NCBI GenBank assembly: GCA_027575765.1
Contig: JANBPT010000046.1
Coordinates: 30,458-94,457, forward strand
Direction of reading: 5' to 3'
DNA: 64,000 nt
From: Tieghemiomyces parasiticus
Lineage: Eukaryota; Kickxellomycota; Dimargaritomycetes; Dimargaritales; Dimargaritaceae
This document shows, piece after piece, positions 21,161-30,812 of this stretch. Each line of letters opens with the position of its first letter. Position 1 is the stretch's first letter. The position numbers were made by a program, and so were the translations under genes. Under the pieces are notes generated by a model. It made no database searches. It had not been told where the DNA came from and saw nothing but the letters and a program-made list of their open reading frames with translations.

Positions 21161-23536
21161 ATGAGTTACCCCCAACCGGGCGACCAGCGAGGGGACGAGT
21201 CCTCGCGCGGGTCCTCCGGCCGCCGGTCGGATTATGCCACACGTAGTACCCGTCCCGCATCCCCATCAGGTCGTCGAACTGGTACCGGAACGAGGTACCG
21301 CGCCGACCATGTTTCACCTCTCACTCATGACCGCGGTGCTGGTACGGGCCCCGCTGAGTACGGTCGCAAGCATCGACGCGATGAGACCTCGGTTCACCGT
21401 GAATTGCCGTCACCACGGTCGGCGAGCGGTACGCGTCATGACCCGCACGGTAGTCCACTTTCGCCCTCTGCGACTGGTGGCGGACGACGGGCTGGGGAGG
21501 ACTCTCCCAGTGACCGCGGGGCCAAGCGCACGCGAACTGACGATTCCCCACGCCGGGACCGCGAGGGTAACGCCTACGACCACCGGTCACCTCAGCGGGC
21601 TTATCCGACGGGGACGGGCGCTGGCGGGTCTAGCCGCCGTACCTCTAACGTTTCGACTACGCGCCCCCCGTCGACTGACACCCTGTCGACTGCTGGGCAA
21701 GCCGAAGAAGGTGAGGTGGTCGAGGAAGGGGAGCTGACAGAAGATAGCGAGGAGGAAGGTCAGGTACCCAGCCACGACCGATCCGTTGTGCCTCCGCGTT
21801 CGACCCGGAGTGCCCCGTCAACCACCATCCGGCTAAACTTGAACCCTCCGGAGACCTCCCACGCCTTGCCGCAACCGCCACCACCGCCTACCACTCCACC
21901 CGCTGCACCTTCCCCACCCACATCTGCCCCCCTGTCCGCCGCTCTTGAAACTCGAAGCACACCCCCGCCGTCGGGTACTCCGGTCAAAGTCCCGTCTCTC
22001 ACCCGAGACCCTAGCGAAGAGGGTGAATGGGAGGAAGGCGAGGAGGGCGAGATTGTACCCGTCGGATCCCAATCGTCACTCGGACCCACCGCCACCGCAG
22101 CAGCACAGCCATCTCCCCCGTCGGCCAAACCGCAAACGCTGCCCACCATCAAAATCAAGTTAAATCTGGGCAACGCAACTGCCAGCTTGTCCCAGCCTCC
22201 GTTGGTGTCGAAGGCGCACGAGACCACCCCGGTACCTGAAGAGGAACCCGAGGAGTTGGAGCCATCCAAAGTGCCGTCCACGACCCAGGTCGATCCCCAG
22301 CCTGATATGGCAGTTGACGAACCTGTACCGGCCGTGGCCACCCCTGAGCCAGTGGAATTACCCCACGCTGTCACCAAACCTTCACGTCCCTCCCTACGAC
22401 CGACCGACGAACTATCACCCGCCCCAGCTCTACCTAACTCTTCTAGCCCCGCACCTGGCCTGGCGCAGCTAAATGACGAATCTACGGACGTTTTGTCCAT
22501 TACCACAAAGCAGGCGAGCCCTGGGACGACCGCCACTGACAACCTTATTAAGCAGGAGGAGGAGGAGGAAAACAAGGATAAGGGCGTGTCGGAACAAGGG
22601 GAGCCCGTGCCCGGGCCAATTACAGATGTACAGGTCTCCCTTCCCAATACTCTGACCCAAGAGACCCCGGCCCAGGAAGAGGCGAAGCCCGAACTGGCCG
22701 TGGTGGCTTCGCCTTCCGCGCCCGTCGTGGAAGCTACCGACATGAACGTGGACCAGCCGGCGTCGACACCCCCTGCAGAGCCCACCCTGCCCGAAACTGA
22801 ACCCGTCTCCAAGCCCCTTCCCAAATCTCCCGCGACTATCCATGCTCGCCCGCCCTTTATGACGAAGCCCGCTCCCCGTCCGCCCGTCCCGCAAATCCCA
22901 ATGGACCTGGGTGCCCCCTGCCTGGGCTACTTCGACTACGTCCCGGGCCGCCTCCTACCTTGTTTCACCGGCCGCGAGGGTGGCGTATTCTTCATCCGCA
23001 TCCCCAGTCGATACCTCTCCTGGACCAATCCGCAGCTGCTGCAGCGATCGGTCTGGGGGACAGGTATCTACACCGACGACTCGGATGTAGTTGCCATGCT
23101 GGTTCATGACGGGGCGATCACCCTCCCTCGGCCTGTCCCATCGTCGGACATGGCGAAGGGCCATACCACCGGAACTTCTACACCACCAGCGCGCCGCCCA
23201 GCTGAGGGTGGGGTCCTAGTGGGCGTCGAGGTCGGCCCGAAACTCGTCCAGTATCAAGGTACCGAACGCCATGAGTTCCGCAGCCGCACTTGGGGTGACC
23301 ACGATGGCGTCAGCTGGCGCATCCGGTGTGTCATCCCTGCCCCGGATGCGGCCCTAGCCGTCGGTGGTAGCCGTCACCGGCGCAAGCAACGGCTCCGTGA
23401 GAACACCCTAGTCCGCTGCCGGACCCTTGGCGATAAGGCCTTATCATTTCCTGGTTACCGCTACGACTGGGTGCAGTGTACGGTGGGGGGTGGAGGCCCC
23501 CAGAACCACGCATGCTGCCGCAACGGTGCCCAATGA
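21161..23536 (+). CDS. RXT3: Rxt3-domain protein, Rpd3L histone deacetylase subunit
   Basis: Single exon, 791 aa from ATG 21161. Residues 1-570 are disordered: arginine/serine/glycine-rich at first, then acidic and proline-rich with repeated EEGE(V/W/I) blocks. Residues about 575-735 form the conserved Rxt3 domain, with FFIRIPSRYLSW, RSVWGTGIYTDDSDVVAML and a following HDG. This matches the family signature of IRVPxxYL, then WGTxxYTDDSD and HxG. Rxt3 is a subunit of the large Rpd3 histone deacetylase complex that represses transcription in fungi, so the protein should be nuclear. Yeast Rxt3 is much shorter; the long disordered head is a feature of this gene. The C-terminal 50 residues are basic and poorly conserved. 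Confidence 0.9.
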   Translation: MSYPQPGDQRGDESSRGSSGRRSDYATRSTRPASPSGRRTGTGTRYRADHVSPLTHDRGAGTGPAEYGRKHRRDETSVHRELPSPRSASGTRHDPHGSPLSPSATGGGRRAGEDSPSDRGAKRTRTDDSPRRDREGNAYDHRSPQRAYPTGTGAGGSSRRTSNVSTTRPPSTDTLSTAGQAEEGEVVEEGELTEDSEEEGQVPSHDRSVVPPRSTRSAPSTTIRLNLNPPETSHALPQPPPPPTTPPAAPSPPTSAPLSAALETRSTPPPSGTPVKVPSLTRDPSEEGEWEEGEEGEIVPVGSQSSLGPTATAAAQPSPPSAKPQTLPTIKIKLNLGNATASLSQPPLVSKAHETTPVPEEEPEELEPSKVPSTTQVDPQPDMAVDEPVPAVATPEPVELPHAVTKPSRPSLRPTDELSPAPALPNSSSPAPGLAQLNDESTDVLSITTKQASPGTTATDNLIKQEEEEENKDKGVSEQGEPVPGPITDVQVSLPNTLTQETPAQEEAKPELAVVASPSAPVVEATDMNVDQPASTPPAEPTLPETEPVSKPLPKSPATIHARPPFMTKPAPRPPVPQIPMDLGAPCLGYFDYVPGRLLPCFTGREGGVFFIRIPSRYLSWTNPQLLQRSVWGTGIYTDDSDVVAMLVHDGAITLPRPVPSSDMAKGHTTGTSTPPARRPAEGGVLVGVEVGPKLVQYQGTERHEFRSRTWGDHDGVSWRIRCVIPAPDAALAVGGSRHRRKQRLRENTLVRCRTLGDKALSFPGYRYDWVQCTVGGGGPQNHACCRNGAQ

Positions 23537-24118
23537 CCGGCTGGAATCATCGACCGCCCGGACGCGGTGAGTGCCTATTTCACCTCCCCTCAATGTAGAT
23601 TGTATTGCACCGATCCCTTGCTTGGACCACATTTTATTTTATCTTGTTCAGTTTCCATCGCCAATGACCCAAGTGACCTACACTTACCCATGTGCGGTCC
23701 ACCGCCCGGGTCAGCCGGCCACTATTATTATCTAGTATGTATCTTAAGCCGAAACCTCACTGTCAAATTGATTAGATTGCGCGTTATAACAGAAATACGT
23801 ATTGAACGTTTACAATTAGAGCATAAGGGGTCAAAGTAAGGCTACTTACTGGATGCATAGTGACCACTAAGTGTCTAACCCTAAACGCCACTTCTACCAG
23901 CCAAGTGCAGATACCCACGTAGTCTCCTACCATTGTCCCTACTCTCCACGTGTAACTATCCTTCTAAACCATTTAGTCGTCCCATGTCCTGAATCTCAGA
24001 CTTCTACTCCACATCCGTTTCAGCCTCACCCTCCCATGGGTCGACACATTTGTTTACCCATCTGAATTCCGAACCACGCCTCACTTAGCCAACTTTTCTT
24101 TTACACTGCCCCCACCGC
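23537..24118. other. Intergenic stretch
   Basis: Would hold the Rxt3 3' UTR and the promoter of the Mic12-like gene. No gene seen. Confidence 0.4.
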
Positions 24119-24677
24119 ATGGCTCGGTTACCCACGACATCCCGCGGCCTTGTCCTCGGGATCAGTACCGGGATCTACTTTGGGTATGCGCTGTACGACA
24201 GCGTCGCCGCCGAACTCCGAGCCCGAGATGCCCAGCTGGCCTACCGCACCTATGAATCTCGCAAGCAGCTTGAACTTGGGCTACCACGGGAGCTCCGCGA
24301 CGAGGTAAGTAAGAGAAATTATGGAGGGAGGTGGAGGGCTGACGTCTAAGTCGGTGCGCTGCTGAGAGGGGCGGTTCCCCTGGGGATATTTGATAAACCT
24401 GACGACGGACCAGCCCTGCCCAACTACAACCCCAGCCGTCGAATGCGCCACTATAGCCAACGTTAAATTTCCTTTCGCCGCCTCATATAACCAACTTCCT
24501 CTTATGTAGAATTTACTAAGTAACACCCAGGCGACAAAGGCCGCACTACTGCACCCCACATCAAATGTGATAAATGACCATGTCCGGTGGTATCTTAATC
24601 GGGGAAAGGCCTACTGGAACGGCAGTATTGTTCAATCCGTGAGGCGATTTCATGCCTGGAGACGACGGGCATGGTAG
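24119..24677 (+). CDS. MIC12: MICOS subunit Mic12/Aim5-like protein, two exons
   Basis: Exon 1 is 24119-24304, then a GTAAGT donor. A TAG acceptor ends at 24509. Exon 2 is 24510-24677, phase 0 on both sides, giving 117 aa. The N-terminus has one transmembrane helix (about 9-26, GLVLGISTGIYFGYALYDS). A charged, probably helical stretch follows. The C-terminus reads WNGSIVQSVRRFHAW, which lines up with the yeast Aim5/Mic12 ending (W-N-x-x-I-x-x-S-V, then a final W). Yeast Mic12 is 106 aa, so size and single-pass layout agree. Mic12 links the Mic60 and Mic10 parts of the MICOS complex at inner-membrane crista junctions. The assignment depends on the splice join; unspliced, exon 1 would read on to a stop at 24347-24349. 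Confidence 0.7.
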
Positions 24678-25421
24678 ACCTTCTGGTATCCCGATCTTGT
24701 TACTGAGGCAATAAAGCGCTAGAATAAAGGCAGTAACTTCACTTATCCATTTTGCCCAGCTGTGGTCGATATAATAGTCAACCGTCTTATACAATTTACT
24801 ACAGGAACAGTGTTGAGTTGCCTATGGCTCAGTCGTGACAATGATGGCACCAAACCAGGCTAAGCTGAACATTGTGACAAATTGGCTTAGCGCACTGCAC
24901 TAGGATTGGCCCCAGCATGGGGTCATCCCAATCCGACGCCCCAGAGGCATACGCCCCCTCCGAACGATGACCACGACCCACCTTCCACATCAGTTCAAAG
25001 GGAGATAAGTATGACTGATAAGCCAGACAAGCGGCCTCAAATGGTGACTCAGGAGGCTGACATCTCCCCCCCTGAGCCAGGGCCTGATCCGCCATCCCAG
25101 GCCTGAAACCATTGTAAAGGTTGATCCCAGTCCTGGAGATACGTTCACTGGACTATAGTTTGTTCCCAAATCTCCCCCAAAGCAACTCAACTTGAAAATT
25201 CAAGGGATCTTGGAATGAACCGCAAAAAATAAATCATTTATAAACTATAAACCAATTAGCTAAATGTAGAATAACTTCTTTATTCCGACAATCCTTTATT
25301 TTCACTTCCTTTAGGCACACAGCCGCAATCTAAACTATGCTTCGCGAAAGGCAAGGTTTGGCATTATGCCAGATCGACCAGCGTTGAAAAGTAGACTGCT
25401 TAAGAAAAAAATATTCAATCA
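24678..25421. other. Gene-free stretch beside tRNA-Asp
   Basis: No supported gene. A plus-strand frame at 24906-25106 is proline/aspartate-rich with a polar composition resembling decayed gag, but nothing diagnostic is present. Confidence 0.35.
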
Positions 25422-25493
25422 CTCTCCGGCGGGGAATTGAACCCCGGTCTCCTGCGTGACAGGCAGGGATACTTACCACTATACTACCGAAGA
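25422..25493 (-). tRNA. tRNA-Asp (anticodon GTC)
   Basis: A 72-nt cloverleaf. The acceptor stem is TCTTCGG with CCGGAGA (one T-G pair). The D region is TAGTATAGTGGTAAGTA. The anticodon stem is CCTGC/GCAGG around CTGTCAC. The T arm is CGGGG-TTCAATT-CCCCG, and the discriminator base is G. Its 5' end is 8 bp from the first target-site repeat of the LTR array, so integration took place close to the expected Pol III start. Confidence 0.96.
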
Positions 25494-25505
25494 CGCTCGC
25501 AAAAT

Positions 25506-25898
25506 TGTGGTGCCGACGCCCGTGGTGCCTCTTGAAGGCATCTGACGGGCACGTCAACAGGAAAGACACAAAAATAATAGCCAAACCCATTGTGGAGAAG
25601 GCTAAGATTAAGTTTTAAGGTTACGCACCTCATGCAGGGGGATGTAGATCCTTTTTCCCCGCCCCAGTATAAAAGCGAGCCCGCGCAGATAGGCGAGGGC
25701 TCGGCAGCTAATTTTTCTCTATCTTTTACTTTGAATTCGTTTTATTAAATCGTTATTTTCCCTATTGTCAACAAATGCAATCCCATACTATTTACTTCTA
25801 ACCGTTATCGTAAACAACACTATTTCTCCGGACGTTAGGCCCAGACCGTCGTCGCGTACGGCCTAACCGAAAACCCTCGCCCAGAGCCTAGCACCACA
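25506..25898 (+). mobile_element. Solo LTR, family 1, copy A (393 bp)
   Basis: Begins TGTGGTGCCGAC and ends GCACCACA; the termini are short inverted repeats with TG...CA. It is flanked by AAAT at 25502-25505 and 25899-25902. TATAAAA lies at 25668-25674, followed at once by hairpin CGAGCCC (25676-25682) / GGGCTCG (25697-25703) with a 14-nt loop. A second shared block, TCCCATACTATTTAC, occurs further downstream. No internal coding region remains. The nearest boundary is 12 bp upstream of mature tRNA-Asp. Confidence 0.85.
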
Positions 25899-25902
25899 AA
25901 AT

Positions 25903-26318
25903 TGTGGTGCCGACATATACTTTGTCTTATGAAGGAATCTGACGGGCCCGTCAACCTTGTAGAAGCGTAAACACTAGCCAATCCCCTTGAGGGAAAAGCT
26001 AGGATCAAGGTTTTAAGGTAACACACCTTATGCAAGGGAATGCAGATCTTTCCCCGCTCACGAGTACAAAACCGAGCCCGCGCAGCTAGGCAAGGGCTCG
26101 CCAGCTATATTTCTATTTTGTGATTTATCTGGTAAACTTTATTTTTCCTTTATTTTTCAGTATCAATAACCACCCTGTAACCATCCCATACTATTTACAC
26201 TTCGACTTTAAAGTAAACAATCCCGCCTGTTGCCATTTTCCCCCTGATTTGCCGTTTGGCCCAGACCATTGTTGCGTACGGCCTAACCAAAGACCTCCGC
26301 CTAGAGCCGAGCACCACT
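25903..26318 (+). mobile_element. Solo LTR, family 1, copy B (416 bp)
   Basis: Starts TGTGGTGCCGAC immediately after the AAAT that ends copy A, and ends GAGCACCACT (terminal A changed to T). It matches copy A over its length with many substitutions and small indels. The hairpin CGAGCCC (26073-26079) / GGGCTCG (26094-26100) and its 14-nt loop are intact, although the TATA box is degraded to TACAAAA. Same orientation as A. Confidence 0.85.
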
Positions 26319-26321
26319 AAA

Positions 26322-26799
26322 TGTGAAGCCAAGCATGGCTTCTCCCTTTGAGGAGCTGTAATAGGCCGTGCCTATACAACCATCAAAAGAAACAAAAGAA
26401 AAGAGACCAGGCAACCTCTGGGAGAGGCCCGGAAGAGACGGGGGACCAGCCAGGTCCTCCACCAATTAGCGCAAATCATTCATCATAGTCATAGTATATA
26501 AGCCGGGCCCAAGTATGCAACACAGGGCCCGGCAGCTTATTTCCCAATTTCTGTCCCATAGTGCCATCCGTTGGCACTATTCCGTTAGTAAAGTCTAGTA
26601 CCAATATTCTCTTAAGCTCGCTTGTTGGTAAACGTCTAAAAATTTTATTTGAGGTTTTCTCCGTCAATAGTTAACCTACCGAACTTTGCGTTACAGATTC
26701 GGACAGCCCTGGTCCGACTGTATCTTCCTGAATTCTCCACTTCGACCCGGAGGTTCTTTTGAAAGCGAGACCAGCTTCCAGATACCGGTCCGCTTTACA
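26322..26799 (+). mobile_element. Solo LTR, family 2, copy 2 (478 bp)
   Basis: Begins TGTGAAGCCAAGCA and ends CCGCTTTACA. It is the full-length relative of the LTR at 6571-7048, with equal length. TATATAA is followed by a perfect 9-bp hairpin, GCCGGGCCC (26502-26510) / GGGCCCGGC (26525-26533), with a 14-nt loop. The adjoining junctions are AAA(T) on the left and AAAT on the right, so it sits in register with family 1 copies on both sides. Confidence 0.85.
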
Positions 26800-26803
26800 A
26801 AAT

Positions 26804-27140
26804 CGTGGAGCCGACACTTACTTTGTCTTATAAATAAATCTAGCGGGCTCGTCAATACCCCAAAAGCCTATATGACCTCCAATCTCATTTAGTGGGAAAG
26901 GCCGCTCTAGGTTTAAAGTTACGGATGATATGCAGGTGAATGTAGATCGTTCCCCCGCACCTGAATATAAGAAGCGAGCCTGCGCGTGAAAGATAGGGCT
27001 CGCCAGTTAGTTTTATTTTTTTTGTTCGGTTCCGCCTGATTTATTCCCTTTTTTTATCATAGTTAATTGGGACACCGTTGCGGTCCCATACTGTTTACGT
27101 TTTTGCTAAAGTAAACAAGCCGTTATCCACCCCGTCACAA
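26804..27140 (+). mobile_element. Solo LTR, family 1, copy D, 3'-truncated
   Basis: Starts CGTGGAGCCGAC after AAAT (26800-26803) and follows copies A and B through the hairpin and the CCCATACT(G/A)TTTAC block, losing similarity at about 27130-27140. The hairpin CGAGCCT (26975-26981) / GGGCTCG (26996-27002) keeps the 14-nt loop by a T-G pair. The 3' LTR terminus is missing. More diverged than A and B, so probably older. Confidence 0.7.
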
Positions 27141-27583
27141 TTACTTCGTAATTCTGGAGGAATATCAAGAATCGTGTTAGATATGGTGTTAAAAGTAAGG
27201 AAAGTGGGTTAATATCAGTTTATGTATAGGAGAGGTTCTGGCTTTTTGTATTCGGAAGATGACGCTTAATAGGCGAGCAAGGATGGAGATGACAGCAATT
27301 GGATATCCCTTTGATGAAGTGACAGGTCTGGTATCCATCACTTGGCATCGGAACCAAGGGGTTATCCCAACCTGATGAACGGAAGTATAATCGATTGACT
27401 AACACTAAATATAGAAATGAAGATAGAGGTGTTTTAGACCCCGCGCACAACACACAGTCTGGATCGGTCCACAATGGCATCGTTAATGGTAAAAAGTAAG
27501 AAAATGGGGCCTAAATTGAATGAAATATCGAAACGGGTCGCAATCTGTCGTTTTATTGAAGAGACATGCCAGGCCTATATATA

Positions 27584-27600
27584 CTCGTTTAGAAGACGAG
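27584..27600 (+). repeat. Hairpin after TATATATA
   Basis: CTCGTTT/AGACGAG pair around AGA, directly after a TATATATA tract. Similar in layout to the TATA-hairpin of the LTR families, but with a short loop. Confidence 0.45.
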
Positions 27601-27660
27601 CATAGAATGATAGGTGAGCTTATGAAGTAATGGTTGTGGCGGAAAGGAATAGACTCAGGT

Positions 27661-27688
27661 GGCTGCCACTTTTAAATAAGTGACAGCC
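27661..27688 (+). repeat. Imperfect hairpin
   Basis: GGCTG (27661-27665) pairs with CAGCC (27684-27688), and CACTT (27667-27671) with AAGTG (27678-27682). There is one mismatch between the two stem parts and a 6-nt loop. Confidence 0.5.
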
Positions 27689-27770
27689 CATATCATGTAA
27701 CCTGCGGTAACGTAATCCAATGATATCTGAACCCGATAAAATTGGGAGTTAATCAAATATAAAAAGGAAT

Positions 27771-27795
27771 GGCGTAAAAACTCCCTTTTTACGCC
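27771..27795 (+). repeat. Perfect 10-bp hairpin after TATAAAAA
   Basis: GGCGTAAAAA (27771-27780) and TTTTTACGCC (27786-27795) form a perfect stem with loop CTCCC, a few bases after TATAAAAA at 27758-27765. Possibly the core of another LTR or a short non-autonomous element; ends are not visible. Confidence 0.55.
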
Positions 27796-28381
27796 TCGTG
27801 CACAAAATTTTGATGATGTATCGTATGCAACAAAGTATTATTATACTAGTCATTGATTATCACGTTATCTTCAGGTATTTTGCTTCATTGATATCTCGCC
27901 TAGTCAACCAGGGGTAAAAAACGCTGTATTATATAAACGATCATGTAGGTACTGGAGGGGGGTGACCGTGTAACTCATAGGCTAACAAAGGGTGCCAAGC
28001 CTCGACTGGCGAGCAACAAAAAAGGAGGAGGAAGGGAATGATGTGAAGGCGATTGCCAGCTATACGGCTGGTTATATCAGTCGCTTTCGTTTAAAATCGG
28101 TATAAGCGATTTGACACCTGTATCATCAGAAGGAATGGTAGTAGTGGTATTGCTGGAAAACCCAATATCCCTGAGAGCGAGTTGGGAGATGCTTCAGTTA
28201 TACAAGTTGGAAACAGTCCGTCGGGGTTAGCCACCAATGCCTTCGCATATCTCTCACCATCACCACTTACGTTTATGCATCGTCTATTTCCACTCACTCA
28301 GCTCCACCCGCACATTTCTTAACCGCCACGCAGCCTCGTTCCTCCATCACCAGCGCCCTCCTTGTCACCACCGTCCTCGCG

Positions 28382-28501
28382 ATGATCTGTCAGGCGACCC
28401 TGACACCCATCCCGGGAAGCTTTTCAAGCGTTGGTAAATTTATCGCTAGGCATATCCTCCCGTTCGCGGCAACTAGTGCTGTTGGCGCCGCCATAAGCTG
28501 A
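28382..28501 (+). CDS. Candidate 39-aa hydrophobic peptide ORF
   Basis: ATG 28382 opens 39 codons (MICQATLTPIP..., ending AVGAAIS). The frame stays open and hydrophobic upstream of the ATG (SALLVTTVLA), as a signal peptide might, but without an upstream ATG. It could be the last exon of a small secreted protein or chance. No family recognised. Confidence 0.15.
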   Translation: MICQATLTPIPGSFSSVGKFIARHILPFAATSAVGAAIS

Positions 28502-29699
28502 AAAATGAGGCAATTACAGCGGTATTTATGTACACTTGGCCTTGATGTCGGCCATGGTCGGAGTCGATGGTGGTGGACACTTACCTGCTAGGCCCGAGCT
28601 CAATAGTGATAGTATACTGCTAAAAGCTCGGCGCGAGTTGAATGAAGGCGCTCCCCCATTGCCATCATTGGATTAGAAGGTCCTTAGTCGTACTTAATCT
28701 TCCTCCTCCTACGATTTTGGCACCTTCCTCATGTGGTTTCCAACCTGCGCCCACGGTCCTAGCATCTCTACCTACTACGTGTAACTATTGGTTTACAAAA
28801 ATATAGCAATCTACTCATCCTTACCGGGACTCAAAATCATTTTATTGGCCGCTTGCGACTCCTGCCGAATTAGTTACGACAGGTGACGCCCAGCAAGCGT
28901 GTGTCGTGATATGTAGCTAGGTTTCCACTCGACTGACGAGTTAAAGTTCGCCAAATTGATGAAATCGACCGCTTTTCGGGGTGCAGAGAAAGCCGGTTTT
29001 TAGCCATAATATTTGACACCTTCTCAACGTCGAAAATGTTTGGTGGGGCCTTAGTCCAGAGGTTCCAGTAGGATATTTTTGATTTAACTTTAACGTATTT
29101 TTCTCCGTTGGAAAACTAGGTGTGATTGTGTTGGCATTTCTTTTATCTCTATTGTCGAGTGCTGGTATAGAGGTGAGTACACCGGGCCGATTTTTACTTA
29201 TCGCCATGTAGGCATGGTGGCCCGCGTATACGACATAGGGTAACAAGGATGACCCTCTGTAGTCAAAACAAAAAAAAACCGGCAAACGCGACATGGGGTC
29301 CAAGTGGTGATGTGGAGCACTTGACGCACACTCGTCTGCCGATATCGCCAGTGTGCAACGATCCCCAGGCCACAAACGACCCCAGCCTCATGCGGCGGAC
29401 GCAGAGTGGAGAGAGGAGCTGCCGCTCCTCCAACCGGCCAATCGTTGCCACGGGTTCCAGGTGGAGCGGTTGGTGGACTGCCACGTCGGGCCGGCTTGCG
29501 CGCCGCTGCTTGACCAAGGTACAGCGCCTTGGTCACTGCCACGGCCTTGACTTGGTTGCGGCAGGCCTCCAAGTTCCGTGGCCCACTTCCCCCCACTCGT
29601 CCGGCTGCTCATTCCCGCTCCGACTCCGCTTTTCCCCCCTCCACTCCACTCGGCTTCCCATTTCAGCGCCGCTGCCCATCCCCTCGCAAACCCTCAGCC
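28502..29699. other. Upstream region of HUT1
   Basis: No supported gene. Pyrimidine-rich sequence from about 29580 to 29699 is probably the HUT1 5' UTR. A 144-codon minus-strand frame at 28941-29375 has no recognisable motif. Confidence 0.4.
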
Positions 29700-30812
29700 A
29701 TGTACGACCTGCTCCTCTGCGTGGCAGGCATCTATGCCTGCTTCCTCAGCTGGGGGGTTCTCCAGGAACGGGTCTCCACGACGCCCTACGAGGGCCAACG
29801 TTTCCGCTACTTTATCTTCCTCAACCTCCTCCAGAGCCTTATCGGCGCCACGGTGGCCGCCGGCTACCTCCGACTCCGCGGGGAACGGCTCAGCCGTCCG
29901 CCGGCCGCGCTGCTCCGACGCTACGCCCAGGCGGCCCTCACCAATGCGTTAGCGTCCCCGTTCGGCTACATGGCGCTCAAGCACATCGACTACCCGACCC
30001 TGACCCTCACCAAGTCTTGCAAGCTGGTTCCTGTGGTCGTCATGAACGCCCTGTTGTACCGCCGCCGGTTCCCGTTCTACAAGTACGTGACGGTGTTTTT
30101 GGTCACGCTCGGGGTGTCCGGCTTCATGCTGCTGCAGACCGCGGGAGGTAAGGCCGGTGCTAAAGGTGCGGCGACCAGCAGCGCGTGGGGCCTCCTGCTC
30201 GTACTGGTGAACCTGCTCATGGACGGGGCGACCAATTCCACGCAGGACCAAATCTTCCACGAGTTCCGTGGGGTGACGGGCCAGCACATGATGTTCTTTA
30301 TGAACGTACTGGGCGCCGCCAGCATGGCCCTGTGGTTGCTCAACCCGTGGAACCCCGAGCTCGCGTCGGCCGTGGCCTTCACGCTGCAGTACCCGGCAGT
30401 CTGGCGGGACCTACTCCTGTTCTCCCTTTGCGGTGCCTTCGGCCAGTGCTTCATCTTTTACACCCTGTCGCGGTTTGGCTCGCTCACCCTGGTCACCGTG
30501 ACCGTCACCCGTAAACTTTTCACCATGCTCCTATCGGTGTTCTGGTTCGGCCACGAACTGTCCTTTGGCCAGTGGGGGTCCGTCGCCGTCGTGTTCGCCG
30601 GAATTGGTCTCGAGGCCCTGGTCAAGCGTCGCGAGAAACTCCAGCAGATCGCGGCCGCCCCTGCTGCGAAGAAGGCCGACGTGTCGACGACTGTCAAGCC
30701 TAAGGCCCCACATGACGAAAAACTGGACGCAGCGTGGGGGACTACTGCTGCCAAGGTTGGCCAGGACAAGCCGGGCCAGCTGCGGACCCGCCGCACTCCG
30801 CGGAAGCTGTAA
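29700..30812 (+). CDS. HUT1: UDP-galactose transporter homologue HUT1/SLC35B1
   Basis: Single exon, 370 aa from ATG 29700; the frame continues upstream into UTR-like sequence. About ten hydrophobic helices are spread along the chain. Family hallmarks include an N-terminal YACFLSWGVLQERV, SPFGYMALKHIDYPT, TLTKSCKLVPVVVMN in the middle and VTVTVTRKLFTMLLSVFWFGH near the end. These are the SLC35B/HUT1 signatures, where the two lysine-containing helices line the nucleotide-sugar path. HUT1 proteins lie in the ER membrane and carry UDP-galactose or UDP-glucose, or exchange ATP/ADP in the mammalian homologue. The charged, lysine-rich tail lacks a classic terminal KKxx retrieval signal. Substrate is by family only. 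Confidence 0.92.
   Translation: MYDLLLCVAGIYACFLSWGVLQERVSTTPYEGQRFRYFIFLNLLQSLIGATVAAGYLRLRGERLSRPPAALLRRYAQAALTNALASPFGYMALKHIDYPTLTLTKSCKLVPVVVMNALLYRRRFPFYKYVTVFLVTLGVSGFMLLQTAGGKAGAKGAATSSAWGLLLVLVNLLMDGATNSTQDQIFHEFRGVTGQHMMFFMNVLGAASMALWLLNPWNPELASAVAFTLQYPAVWRDLLLFSLCGAFGQCFIFYTLSRFGSLTLVTVTVTRKLFTMLLSVFWFGHELSFGQWGSVAVVFAGIGLEALVKRREKLQQIAAAPAAKKADVSTTVKPKAPHDEKLDAAWGTTAAKVGQDKPGQLRTRRTPRKL

Noticed and set aside
21760..22824. 354-codon minus-strand ORF
   Set aside because: Antisense shadow of the Rxt3 gene in GC-rich sequence; its S/G/V-rich translation has no domain, while the plus frame carries the Rxt3 signature.
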